From Paramacrobiotus metropolitanus (taxonomy: Eukaryota; Tardigrada; Eutardigrada; Parachela; Macrobiotidae), in contig NW_026570223.1 in the NCBI RefSeq assembly GCF_019649055.1, positions 1,426,001-1,490,000 of the forward strand: 64,000 nucleotides of DNA, given 5' to 3'. This document shows, one piece after another, positions 40,927 through 53,260 of the stretch; the first letter of the stretch is position 1, and every line of letters starts with the position of its first letter. The position numbers and the translations under genes were made by a program. Below the pieces are notes generated by a model. It saw nothing but the letters and a program-made list of their open reading frames with translations. It was not told the DNA's origin and searched no databases.

Positions 40927-42106
40927 CCACGAATTTTAAATACAAAACGCTCGGCACTTAATTTAATTATGCACCAAAACTATCTAATATGCAGAATACA
41001 CTGAATGATCTGTGATCATACACAACGTGCTCTTATAATCTCCCAAATAAGAAAGAAATAAAAAAACCCAGTCGAATATTTGAGCTGCGCAGCTTTGTGC
41101 TGTTTATTTACAAAGAATTTTTTCACTTTAAAATCATTCCCCTTTTCGTCGTTTTAGGCTCACGCCACGAATCTTTTATGAGATAAATTCTGTATTTGTC
41201 ATAAGTTCATGGAAGCCGATGTACTTTTTATACAGTTCCAAGTTACCACAGGTTTATAACCGCGCTCCTTGGGGATACCCAAATTTAGGGCCGCAAAATA
41301 CGTTTATGCTATTAATTCGTCGTTCAGCAGACAGCATTTCGTTGGAATTATTTTTTACAATGCGTTCGGTACAAGGCAGAAGATTTATGAGCGGTAATTC
41401 ATACCGCATTCACAACCAGCATTAGCGAGTACTGTACAATTTACTTCTGACCACACAGACGTTAAAGCTGCGTAAAGGATGACCTTCGTAGCACTCGCCC
41501 TCATGTTCAACGCGCATCCTATCCGATCAGAGTAAATCGCTATGCTGCTAGCTAGTCATCGTTCACAATTCAACGCCAACAATTTTTTGAATAACAGCTC
41601 TCGCAAATAGGAATGACGATGAGCAAAGCAGCTACGTACAGAACTTGTACCCAAATCTGAAGTTCCATTCCTGATCTTCCTCCCTCTCGAAAGTATGAGC
41701 GGTTGTGCCCAGCGAACGGTCTCGTGTTTGACGGTAACAATCCTTCTGACGGTGATTTTCCAGCTGCATTAATGCGCAAAAAAAATTTCTGGCCGTAAGT
41801 GGGAGCAGGGACACCATGCGATCAGAGCAGCGACACATTTAGTTCTTACTTGTTTTAGAGTTTAAATACAACTGCAAAGCACAGCTTGGTATGCTCCTGA
41901 TGCACGAGTACTGTGAGTACCATCAAGTTGCTTACCATTGCTGTGCAATTACTATATATTGATATGAGTAAATATGTCCATTTTAAAAGTGTATTCATGG
42001 AATTACGAAATTTATTAAGAAGGTCATGTTCACGAGAATACGCGTTGCACGGGACTGCGAGTTTTGCTCCGATCCGTTGGTACCTGCAGGCTGCATGGGT
42101 ACTGCA

Positions 42107-42285
42107 TGATGGTCAGTATATCTTAAAATGTTGTAATAAAACAAGTATACTCGTATAACAATGACACCACTATGCTGACACCATAGTGTCCATAACTCTA
42201 ACTTTCTGTATAATTAAACGTAGAGGTGTACAAACTAGTGTTAACTAGTGGGATGCCAAGAAATCCCAGCTGGTAGCACTGCATA
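42107..42285 (+). pseudogene. relic copy of paralog exon 2 end plus intron 2 start
   Basis: From GATGGTCAGTATATCTTAAA onward this segment matches paralog D 43596-43774 with only scattered differences, including AAACGTAGAGGTGTACAAAC and CCAAGAAATCCCAGCT. The exon part is limited to the last few bases (TG-GATG-type end). It shows a local duplication, possibly the trace of a lost fifth paralog or of an unequal crossover between C and D. Confidence 0.7.
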
Positions 42286-42760
42286 CAAGTATTTCTATTT
42301 CTAATATACCCCGGTAACTTTATAAGCCCCTGCATGTTGTGAATCCGTAATGCATGCCGCGCCTTGGTTGTAAATAATACTACTGGATTTACGCATAAAT
42401 AATGATTTATTCTTAGTAACTGCAGCGTGGCACTGCTGGCCTGCGTTTCTTTTGAAACTACAACATTTGTATGTTTCTCTTACCGGTTTTTTAGTTGACC
42501 GGTTACTTTTGTTGCTGTTATAATTAAGGTACGACATTCCGTAAAAGTATGGAACTACTCCGCAAGTGGGCAAGACTTATGCCGACATACTCTGTACGTA
42601 TACAGGTTGTATCAGGGACATTGATCTCGTCCATACTTCCGAGCAAATTCTTAATCGGCATGTATTTTACTCTCCTGACGTCAGCTGAACAGGCCGATTT
42701 CAGCAATCAAAATCCATAAATAATGAAATTAATTTAAGGTGTCAGAAAAAAACATCAGAA

Positions 42761-42874
42761 AGCGAAATGATATGCCTCGGGGGCACTCCGCGCTAAAAAA
42801 ACCGACAAGCATCTTGTTTGGTATTGGCTATCAAATGTTTTTATTTGGAAAAAGTATTGATCTATGATAATCCT
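42761..42874 (+). promoter_or_regulatory. conserved upstream block of paralog D (shared with C)
   Basis: AGCGAAATGATATGCCT, GCGCTAAAAAAACCG and TGATAATCCT occur in the same order and at a similar distance (about 190-305 bases) from the start codon as in paralog C. Confidence 0.45.
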
Positions 42875-43065
42875 ATAGCTGCATGGTTGAAGAACACCGT
42901 GGATTCGGTTTGGCTTTTGTTTAACCTTGAAATCATAAATAATTTTTCTTATCCTTAATGGTCTTCTTGTCGTGTTTGAAACTTTGCTGATCTTTTTATC
43001 TCATATTTGTGCATCGGTCAAAGCAAAAAACGTCAAAAGATACAGTTTTTTGAGATACAGAAGCA

Positions 43066-45770
43066 ATGTTGTTAACACAGAATGTCAGTGGCACATCATT
43101 TGTTGTAAATTTTTTTATATGGATCATTCTTCCAGACTGTGCTAGAGCATATTACCGACGGTACACTACTTACGGTACGTAATAATTATCAATCATCTGT
43201 GCTTACTGAAATGCTTTCATGTCATTATCTACGGCTGCATGCCTTAATTCTAAGTATCGAGCCACCATAGCTTCATGCAAATGCATAAGATCGAGGTAAC
43301 GTTTCGAATAAATTAGAATTAAGTTTGTTGATTTAGTACTCAATTAACTGCAAGTCCTCACGTGCCACGGCTCCAGTGCAAAAACTAAATCATACAAATA
43401 CATATACAAATACAGAAACATACAGATATAAGTATTTTGCAATACATATACTTGCTGGTCATGTATAGCAGATTAAGCGTTTGAAAACAAAAAATTTGAT
43501 CGGAAGTCACCGTATTTTTAGGAACCGGCGATACATTGGTAGTCGTAATGACAGGCGGGCATGTGGACGATGCCCATCGATGGGCGACAGAGTGTATGGA
43601 TGGTCAGTATATCTTAAAATGTTGTAATAAAAACAAGTATACTCGTATAAAAATGACACCACTGTGCTGACACCATAGTGCAGTCCAAAACTCTAACTTT
43701 TGTAATTAAACGTAGAGGTGTACAAACGAGTGTTAACTAGTGGGGTGCCAAGAAATCCCAGCTAGTAGTATTACCTAAGTACGGTACAGTGACAAGAAAT
43801 TTAATAAATAAAAATATCCACAAGGGTTTCTGCGATAATTACGGATTTGATTACTTATTTTTAGGAGAAGCGCTTATTGGAGTTTTCGATGGTGGTGATT
43901 ACGGTGGCATCGGAAGTCAGTGAGACCAAGCAGTGTTTTGCTCAATAGTGGAATACATAGCGGAATTTATATTTTGTTGTGTTTGGTTTGCTTGCCTGCA
44001 AAACTGTTACAGTACATGAAATTATATACAGTATCACATTTTTTCCAGCTATATGGTGCAAGTTTATGTTTCCCAAAAAGAAACCTTCATTTGGAATTTA
44101 TCCGTATTACGACTTTTGTAATGTGAGGTAAGGTACACAAATAAATTTGAGTAATCTTGAGTACTGCTTTGACGCCTGTTGTTTCGTTGGATTAAAATTT
44201 CAAAGATAATAATGTAGCCACTTACATAAAGCTACATACTTATTTTGTTTTATTGAGTTTCACCACAGTACGTGTACATTCGAAGGCAAGCTATAACAAA
44301 TTGGGCATTACCTGTTAAGTTTGTATGGACCATTGCTCTTGGTATACCGCCCACGGACTGCAATAAAAATGTTGGTACAACAATGTACTTAGATAAAATG
44401 TTGGTACAACAAAACTCGAGACAACTCGTGAAAGATACCTTGGTTATGATTACGTTTAGCAGTAGCAATTATCATTATCTGCAAAGTTATACAAATTCTA
44501 ACATTGTAGAAATTTGGACAAAATGCACGAGTATTACTGCTACGACAAATATTATCCCATGGATACATATGACACATTTATGACAGGTAAGTTGAAGCTA
44601 CGAGCACATTCATAATTAAAGCACGCATATTAATATTCACCTGAAATTGTACAGTACGTCGTATGTAAACATTGGTTTTGTCGTTGTCCTGCTTAAATAA
44701 CAATGAACAAACTTTTGTAGGTTTCAGCCCGCCAGTGGGGTATGCCTATCGGGCAACTCAAGGTGTTCCGCTGCATCCCGCTCTAAATTCTTTGAACGCC
44801 GGAAATCTCAATAACGACCATTTGTACAAATGCTGTAAGTTTTCCATATACTTACATACTGAGGTTCTGGATCATAAATTTTAAATATCCTCCTGGTACA
44901 GTTTGCGTACTGCTGGTTTCAGGCAAATTGCCACATGGCTATCACCTAGACTATTCACGATGCCAGTATCGATACACTCATGACAAGTGAGTGAGTAGAG
45001 TATATACTGTATTACTATTTTTCTTGTTTTCTGTTTTCGCCTTGGACATTGTACTATATATCCGCTATTCTCCAGTTCCAAGGTGCGCAAGCAATAAATA
45101 TTTTATAATTATTTTTGGTTTTCTTTCTTCTTATACAGTACTCTGTACTTACCTCAGGCTAATTTTTCAAGCGCCAACAGTCCTCTTAATCAGTACATAT
45201 TGTATATCGTACGCCATAGTTTATCAGCTCATTGGTCTGCATGTGTTTAGATTCGGGGAGCACTACGACGAAAATACCATGTTTATGTCGAAATGTGATC
45301 GAGACTCCCTGATGACGGGTAAAAATATCAGGCATGAATTAATTTTTTATTACTGTACTTACTAGTGTATATCCATATAAGAATTTTTCAACTCCTGTTT
45401 CAATGTAATCCAGCTAGAGATGATCCATGATTAGTTTAGTACTCGTAGTACGAAGTAGTTATCTGGTTTACCCTGCAGGCATTGGCCGAGGTGAAAATCC
45501 CTGGACTGCCGGATTGAATTTTGTCTGGGTGCAGGTAAGTAAAAATGTCACTGCAGTTGCGGTTTGACCATCCAACATTACAGCTATATGCTGTAATATG
45601 CACAGTCATTTTTATTGCAGTGCTGCCCATTGTTTTATGACCCAATGTTTATTCCGCTCTATTCATTTGCCAATGAAACATACCACTGGCAAGCCGGCGT
45701 CCCGCCATTGCGGCAGATTCGTCGGCCGGCGTACGACTCCGCCACAACCACCGCAACCCCGGTCGTGTGA
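43066..45770 (+). CDS. secreted Cys-rich protein, unrecognised family, paralog D
   Basis: Ten exons (43066-43174, 43522-43602, 43865-43915, 44049-44127, 44510-44586, 44721-44834, 44923-44986, 45251-45318, 45479-45534, 45621-45770) give 282 residues. Every exon length equals that of paralog C (109, 81, 51, 79, 77, 114, 64, 68, 56, 150). A signal peptide (about 1-28, ending near PDCARA) precedes YYRRYTTYGTGDTL. Landmarks are TGGHVDDAHRWATECMDG, TIWCKFMFPKKKPSFG, YYDFCNVR, MHEYYCYDKYYPMDTYDTF, FSPPVGYAYRATQG, GEHYDENTMFMSKCDRDSLMTGIGRGENPWTAG and QCCPLFYDP. The C-terminus ends RRPAYDSATTTATPVV. The gene is in the same orientation as A-C. It is the most recent pair with C by exon similarity. Function unknown. 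Confidence 0.85.
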
Positions 45771-46182
45771 AAAATTACGGTGAAAATTCAGACTTTTCTG
45801 ATCTCGATGTATGTAGCGTTAGCAGTAACGATGTATTCTGATCTCTTTAAAACATTGATTTCGTGTTTAGTGACTTCATAGCACATTAAAAGGGCGAAAC
45901 TGAAAATGTTCCTACATTAATTCATTTCATCAAATTCTAGATTTTCTGATTGTTTAACTGGACACATGCTCCAAAACATTTATTGACTTTTTGTAATTAT
46001 TTGTCTTACCATCCCCTAAAAACTACAGAGTCTAGAGTATAATACAAACTGAAAGCTCAGTAATTCATAAAAGCGCAACTGCGAATCTTGTAGAAGCTAG
46101 TGAAGACCAGTACTCGTACTTGTTTATCTGTCAATCGAAATTATAAAAATATTAGTACGCACTACGCATCACTTTATATTTA
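45771..46182. other. convergent intergenic gap
   Basis: This is the 3' UTR space between paralog D (plus) and PIGG (minus). I see nothing else in it. Confidence 0.4.
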
Positions 46183-49100
46183 TCAAATTTTTAACAACAA
46201 AGCACCAATCATACAAAAGCAAAAAGCCACGCTATGCACACTTTCATACAGAATCTTGGGCGCAAACACCGTCCAGACAAATAAATGATACCGCTGTACA
46301 GTACAGCTGAGAAAGGCCATCAAACCGAAACAACTCCTTATTCCCAAGCCTAAATGAACCGTTTTCCAATCACAAATCCGTGGTTGTTTGTTCAATGAAA
46401 AAAAGCAACAAAAACTTAGTAGCCAGAATATTGGCCCGCAGTATGTGTGCAGCAAAATTAGAACCGCATGCAGGGGGGCAAAATAAAAGTTAATACCGAC
46501 AAAGCCGGCCGAGACGTCGATGGTGGATATGCTGTTGGAATTCCCCAATGCAAACCAACTACACCACGCTTCACTGTGGTAAATCAAACAAATCTGTAAC
46601 CGAATTGCAACATTTTATACTACCTGTACCGAAATAACTATTATACGAGCTGCATGTCAAAAAAGCAATTTAAATAATAATATAATACTCGTCTACGCTT
46701 TTACCAAGGTATTTCTGTTAACACGAAGTACTAATGGCTGCAGTGCTGCGACAATTAATCTGAGAGCCACAACGCTACGCTAGTCAGACACTTGTCAAAC
46801 CCCAGCAAACCGTATGCCTGATTATTCTCGAACGGGATTGAACCTACCAAACGATTCGGAATTTCCAAATCCTTCAAAACGATCCGGATAAACCGCTCCT
46901 TAACCATCAAGCCAGTCACAAGAACAACATTGTGCGGCCTCACCAGAATGGTGATTAGACACAGCAGTCCAAACTGGCATATGTCCGCCCTCCTCGGATT
47001 TGTGCGCTTTCCGAACAAAACAGTCACAAACAGGTTCCCGTAAACAATCCACGCAGCCCTTAAAAAGCAACCCAAATAACAGATGGTAGTAAGCTCACAT
47101 TAACTCCTACAAATCTGCAAACTTTGCAAAATACTTCAGAACAATTATAATACTTCAAATATTATTTATTATTTTAAATCATTATTTCGAATTATTATTT
47201 ATCCAGATTACTATTTCGAATTATTTTCAAAATATTTCAAAATTTATTTTTCAGAATACTCGTACCTTTTCTTGACTTTCATAATCGATAAAAATTATGA
47301 CTGTTTAAGAATCGATCTTCCAGTTCACTATTACGTTTAAATCAAAAATACTGTTACAGTTTGTATACTACAGAAACATACATTTATACGCGTCACATGC
47401 CTGCAAGAAAAATAGTTTAACATTTTAAATGTACCGTTATTGCTAATCTTATCAGCGAAAATGCGTCTTAGTACATCAAGACATCGCAGAAAAGTTTCCA
47501 CTGCGCTGACGCCACAACTCTACGCTATCCGCATAAATTTCAACATACCTAATCCCACCTGCTGAAACACGTTTGTCATTAATTATTGTATTAATCAAAA
47601 TGCTAATAGTGCTATCGACTTTCAAAACTTCATCTCTGCACTTACTGAACTAATGCTCTAATCGAATTTAACAGTGACCAACAGCGGTAACAAAGATCAT
47701 ATAATTTACCAGTTTAATCCGAATATCTGGTACAATCCAGCTGCTATAATTCCTGGCACACTGCGCCTGGCATTTCCGGTGATGTAGACAAGCACCAACT
47801 GTGACAGGATGGACAGTCCAACAACAGCGTTCAGGGAAAAATTATGATCAGGTCTGCAAACATAAACAGCACTCAACAGGTGGTTGGTAGTTTGCGATAC
47901 CGCCCATAAATATATAAATGCAACAACGTTACAAACTATTAAAATTTAAATAACCAATATGGCGTGTATGAGCGCCAGTAAATGCAATTACATCAGACGC
48001 TTCAAAAATAAAAAAATTCCCATTATTTGCAAAAGAGCAGCGATAAACGGACCAACTTGTACAATTTCGCTAATTTATAAATACAACCTTACTCTCTTAA
48101 CCAGTCGCCAACATCCGGCAATCCCGCCCATTTATCCCCGGTTCGATTCCATTCCCTGAGAACTCTTTGTATGACCATCAGCCCCAATACGTAGCACATT
48201 CCTTTGGTCTTTTTTTCCGTCAAACAACGCCACAACAACATCAGGTACACCGTTGACACCCAATAATACCACATCTGGTGCTCTTCTTCAATAAAACTAC
48301 TGGATAGAAAACTCGATGCATGAAAAACGAGCACCGCCATCATCCATCGCTGTCCTCGGTTTTCACCTTTCATTCTTGATCTTAACGCAGCTTTTAAATG
48401 GCAAGCTGTCACCAGCAGCAAAATTATCACCGCACAGCCCATCGAAATTACGTTGTAAGCCTTCGATTCTTCTCTGGTCTCAGTGGCAAGAATTTTGTCG
48501 AATGTGTCCACATCGATGTGCGAAACATTCCGCGTGCACAAGCCAAAAACATCACGGTGTTTTTCTTCATCGCGAATCATGCGTCTTACGGATAGCTGCG
48601 CATATAAGTCGCATAAAGCCGTCTGCAGTGCGTCCACCGGGAGAAATTGTTTCAGAACGGGTAAAATCGGACGACCGGTATTTTCCCGTGGAATTGCTGT
48701 TCCCATGAGAATCGATACGGTTGAAGCCAAATCGACTTGTGCGATGGATGCAACAGATGGTGGGTTCGCGTTGCGGAAAGCTGGACTAAGAAAAACCATT
48801 GCGGTTTCCGTTTCCGTCGCGGAACTTCCTCCGTGACTGCCAGTATCCTAAAATGCAAAGCAAATGCAAATGACAAACACTGTAAAATCACAGAACTAAT
48901 GAAAACCATATTGGAGAACTTTAAGACGCTCCCTTATTTGGGGCCAAATGCATAACTGCATGAATGCTAATATTGAAATATCGAAACAAATTACAGATCC
49001 GGGTTTTAATAAGGCATAACGGCTTATAAAGAATATACCAACAAAATCCTTAATATTTTATGCTTTTTCAAATAATTACCGTCATTCCGTGATCACCAAA

Positions 49101-51393
49101 AAGCACGACCAGACCATTTCCAGACTGGTTTTCAATAAATCGGTACATCTTCCTAACAACTCTGTCCATTTCCCTTAGTTTAGGGTCAACCAGCGAACTA
49201 TGCGGCCCAGCCAAATGACCGATATGATCCAGTCCAAGCAGGTGAACGATCGTAACATCCCAGTCGGATCGAAGGAGTTCCTTCTCAATGTTGCGCGTCA
49301 CATTGTTGTCCACCTTTAAAAACATACCAAAACTTCAAAAATGAATGCTGGAGCAAAGTTGTTAATTCTAACTAGCGATCCATATTTCATCGTGAATTAT
49401 AATTATGTTATACCATCTAGCACAACGGTAATAATATTTCGCGATGTGGTTAGTCAAAAGAAGAAAAGCGGGGAAAACATAATACTCCCATATGAACTTC
49501 AAAAGTGTTGGGCAGATTATTAAGACCAACGGAAAATAAACTGAAAATTTTCAAGCAGCTGTAGTTTATGAAGCGCTTTATTCATGCAGCCGTTTTGCTA
49601 AAAAATTTTGCCGTTTTTGTCTAAAAAATTTCATGACTTCTGCTGGTGGAAATCTTTACCAGCACTAACTGCTAACTTTATTCAGAATAAACAATGGAGT
49701 CCGAGACAAAACAACTGAAAGCTAAACAGTTGTGGTGTTACGCATAGCGGCAAATAAATGAAATTACCTACCGGTACCCAGAAGATATCACAAATTTCAA
49801 ATTTTCAACAACAATAAATCGGTTTCATGAATCACTCGTAAAACAACTGCTACCATTCCGTGTGATTTGTTATAAGGAAACAAGCATAACGAAACTCATA
49901 GTAACAAAATTCTATTCAAACAGCAAAATAATGGTGGCAAAGAAAACAATAACATTAAAAATACCAAAATGCAACAGCGGTAGAAATCTATGTACGTCTA
50001 CGTACCTCCGTGTAATCGTTGACAAAGAAGGATGAAACGCCCTCACTGCGGAGAAAAGTATCCGGGAACAATTTCATCCATGTATCATCCCCGTAGAACA
50101 CCATCCGCCGACCACCTAAGGCCCACTGCCGTACTACGCTGTCCGTTAGGAGTCGGCTGGCACCGAAATTCACAATCACATCTGAGAAATCAGGAACAAC
50201 ACCCGTTGTTAGCGCCTGATAAAAGGAAACCACCTGCTGTACAGTTGTACCAATACCCTATGATTTTCAATTTACAGACTAGCAGTAAGAAATAAAAACA
50301 TCACTGATTTCAGGTATCAGGCTTCAGCGATATCAAATTACCAACTGAAAAATTTAATACCAACTGTAGTAAAAAGCCTCACAAACAAATACTACCAGCG
50401 ACGTAATCGTCGTAATGCCACCGATAGTGACGCAGAAAATTGCATATGTTGCAAAAGCAGCACGGTGACAACTTGACAAGTATACTGTATACTGAGATAT
50501 TAGAATTTTCGTTTTTTGAATTTTCCTTTCTTGATAACTAGTATTTCACAAGTTCACAAGCAGCTTACATTGAAAACAAAGTAAAACAGTAAATCAGTTC
50601 TTTATAATCTACCAGATTTCAAACTTTTTTATGTAATGATTTACCAGCCTGAATCAACCGAAAAACCCTGGTGCAATACTTATGTAAAAATCTACGCGGT
50701 CTCATGATAACATTTATAAAATTTTAAAATCATTGCGTAGTCTCATAATCAGAAATCTGTACTTCTAGTTTTGATCGAAACAAGCGATGCGCATCAAAAA
50801 GCAGTTTTCTCAAATATATTCGTTACAGTACTTTGCGCTAATGAATTCTCTACCAATTAGCTGTACCTACAGTACCTTGATACGAGGTAGTGTAACCGTG
50901 GGCGTTCGCGCATTGGCAATGAATCCCAATGCCTTTCCATTTCGCATTTGTTCCGCGACAAACCCGAAACTCCCCTCATATTTCACGGTAAAAACAAAAT
51001 CTGCTCGCAATGCATCGATCAGGATAAGAACCAACTTGTCCACAAAGGGTTTGCTGATGTTCTAGCAACAAACACAAAACGGATACTTAAAGTCAGCGAG
51101 ACAGCGACGACCATGAATCCTGTTTGGGTTTCCGCTGTTGCCCGCAATCGCCTTACCTTTTCGGGACCCGACGATCCTGGTACGCCAGGCTGTTGCTGAA
51201 CATCTTCATAACAACCTGGGCAAAGCGTTGTTGAAATTTCGGATTGTTGTAAGCGTGACAGCGGCGGTGGCGGAGAGTGGGGAGTTTCTCGGTCATGCTG
51301 TATTGTGTCCAACAGAGACACGGAGAAAAATCCCGAAAGAAAGAGCAGAACAGATGCTATGTGCAGTCCAATAAGCGTAATAAGGGTACGCAT
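46183..51393 (-). CDS. PIGG: GPI ethanolamine phosphate transferase 2 (PIGG)
   Basis: PIGG (yeast GPI7) adds ethanolamine phosphate to the second mannose of GPI anchors in the ER membrane. Exons on the minus strand: 51393-51157, 51061-50876, 50215-50006, 49313-49080, 48847-48093, 47853-47710, about 47093-46848, 46593-46183. A signal-anchor helix starts the protein. The luminal alkaline-phosphatase-fold domain shows LVLILIDALRADFVF, TPTVTLPRIK, DVIVNFGASRLL, RMVFYGDDTWMKLFPDTF, VDNNVTRNIEKEL, LGLDHIGHLAGPHS and LFGDHGMTDTGSHGG with the metal-binding Asp and His positions present. The membrane half has SFIEEEHQMWYY, WNRTGDKWAGLPD, VRPHN, NSISTIDVSAGFVG and YHLFVWTVFAPKILYE. Exons 1-6 join in phase. 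The link between exons 6 and 7 does not keep phase, so a small exon in 47,100-47,700 is probably missed. The family call is secure. Confidence 0.92.
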
Positions 51394-52339
51394 GCTAAGT
51401 AAAACACCCTGCCGTTAAAATCTAAAAAATATATATCACTGCGGCAAGATTACGAAAACAAATTGAGCTTTCTGATTAATTTTGAATTGTTGAAATCTAT
51501 GAAAGTCAGAAAGTGCTTACAGTAGTGCTTACAGATGTGACATACAAAGTAAATCGTAGCTGCTTGTAGTGGACTCATATCTGTAAAACGCTCCCGGGGT
51601 GGTAGTCCGGTAAGATGGAAATTTTTCCAAAGGATAAAATTCCAGTGTACAATACAATACAGATTCCACTATGGTCTATGCACTATTGATTATCGAAAAT
51701 TAATTACTTGATTTAATAATAAATGAAGAAAAAAACCCACTACTCGTAGTGTTTTAATTAGCCTTAGTACGATCGCACTTACATAGGAATTTGCCAGATG
51801 ATCCAGATTCGTAAAAAATAACTTACGGTAAGACTGTTGTCTTTACTTGCCCGGAAAACTTTTGTCTTTACTCGTTCACCTTAAAAAATTTCAAACTGAT
51901 ACCTTAATTTTTCTTTTAAATTTGCTTAATAATACCATTTGTTTTGGAACACCACTTGCTTAGTAGTATTAACATTATGTTAATATACATAATTATGTTC
52001 TTACAATTAATACACTTTGTATGGATCTTGTCTCACACTGACTGTGGACGGTGGAACTAAAGTCAATTCTGTAATCCGAAGGAGGATAAAAAATTATCAC
52101 TCTTTATAGCGCATTCCATTTTCGACACAAACTCGTACATCAGTCTCCAGCTTTACACAGCTACAGATACTCGTAAATATCGACATCGTTACATTGTACA
52201 AAAAAAACTTTAAAACAGACCCCCATACACTGAAAATTTCGACATAGATTTCTATTGTACAAATGCTGGATATAAACGTGGTGAAGTACCATCTGCGGTT
52301 TTAAATTCCAGTTTCCATTGTGTGGTCAGCGGTCACTGC
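51394..52339. other. intergenic between PIGG and chitin-binding gene 1
   Basis: AT-rich DNA holding the PIGG promoter (right of 51,394) and the 3' UTR of the next minus-strand gene. I see no further gene or repeat. Confidence 0.4.
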
Positions 52340-53132
52340 CTATGCAACGGCAGCAGTGGTTTCCTCCGCCGCAGGAGCAGCTTCAGCAGCGGCAGCCGTT
52401 GTCTCTTCGGAGGCAGCGGGGGCTTCCGTGGCAGCAGCAGCCTTAGGAGCAGCAGCACCACCAGCATTGTCCACCCACACCCAGTTACCGTTGGGGCCAG
52501 ATGCGCTACCCTGGTTATTGTTGCCTGGGGTGTCGAAGAGGACTTCGGTGGTGTACAGGCGACGGTTGGCAAAGTTCTCATCCTTGATGAAACTGCGAAT
52601 CAAGCCGGTTAACCAAACGCCACAAAAAGTTCGGTTTACTGTACAGTACAGAGTACATACGCATCGCAGTCAACGTTGAACCAGTAGTCGCAGATGAGGG
52701 TGATCGGGTTGAAGAGGGTTCGGTTGACACAGATGTAGCTGGTCATGTTGCCGTTAGGGTCGCATCGATGGAAGGTCTGGCATTTGGTGGCGGGATCTGA
52801 TTAACAATTACAAATATTATCAAACATACGATATTCTGAATTGGGGTTAACGTTTTCCTTGTTGTATGGATAGATAGCTTACCGGCATAATAACCCGGAT
52901 ACTGTTTCTGGTCACAGGTGAAACTGGGCGCCGGGATATCGTATTCCGACCTTTCCGGCCACACAACGTCGCGTTGTGCCAAGAGAGCAAAGATCTCGGG
53001 ATTGGTCAGGACTTTGGTCCAGTCGAAGACATACTGATGCGAGAAGGTCGCTCCGCTGCTGGCCTTGGCCTTGACACTCTTTTGGGCCAATACAGCGCCC
53101 ACCAACGCAAAAGCAACCAACAGTTTAAACAT
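52340..53132 (-). CDS. secreted chitin-binding (CBM14/peritrophin-A) protein, copy 1
   Basis: Three exons on the minus strand (53132-52883, 52796-52661, 52592-52340) give 212 residues. A signal peptide (MFKLLVAFALVGAVLAQ) is followed by KASSGATFSHQYVFDWTKVL, then a single type-2 chitin-binding domain from about residue 73: FTCDQKQYPGYYADPATKC, FHRCDPNGNMTSYICV, RTLFNPITLICDYWFNVDC, with the six Cys and aromatic residues of CBM14. The domain is followed by LYTTEVLFDTPGNNNQG and an Ala/Thr/Glu-rich tail. Such proteins bind cuticle chitin. The copy is on the opposite strand to the two others. Its signal peptide differs from theirs (MFKLLVAFAL against MLKYVVILAL), while the region after it is nearly identical, and the protein has ERSEYDIP where the others have QRYEYDIP. 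Confidence 0.9.
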
Positions 53133-53252
53133 GGCGGTGTTCGTACACTGAACAGTACACCCTTGCGTTACAAGAAAAACTAGAACTATTTCTTGAAACT
53201 GCTTTTGGAGTGGACTGAATGCTCGACATTCTCAGCAGGTTGGGGATTTGCC

Positions 53253-53260
53253 ATTTTATA
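53253..53260 (-). promoter_or_regulatory. TATA box of chitin-binding gene 1
   Basis: TATAAAAT on the minus strand, about 120 bases before the start codon, a similar distance as in the two plus-strand copies. Confidence 0.55.

Larger units (their letters stand above)
40158..43065. other. intergenic between paralogs C and D, with duplicated intron relic
   Basis: No gene is supported. Contents: a near-perfect hairpin at about 40890-40926; a minus-strand 32-codon frame starting at 41668 that begins like a signal peptide (MELQIWVQVLYVAALLIVI) but has no continuation; the duplicated intron-2 relic at 42107-42285; and the conserved block at 42761-42874. Confidence 0.45.

Noticed and set aside
52320-52679. 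Plus-strand Ala/Ser-rich frames opposite chitin-binding gene 1, and the matching minus-strand frames opposite genes 2 and 3
   Set aside because: They are complements of the Ala/Thr/Glu-rich tails.
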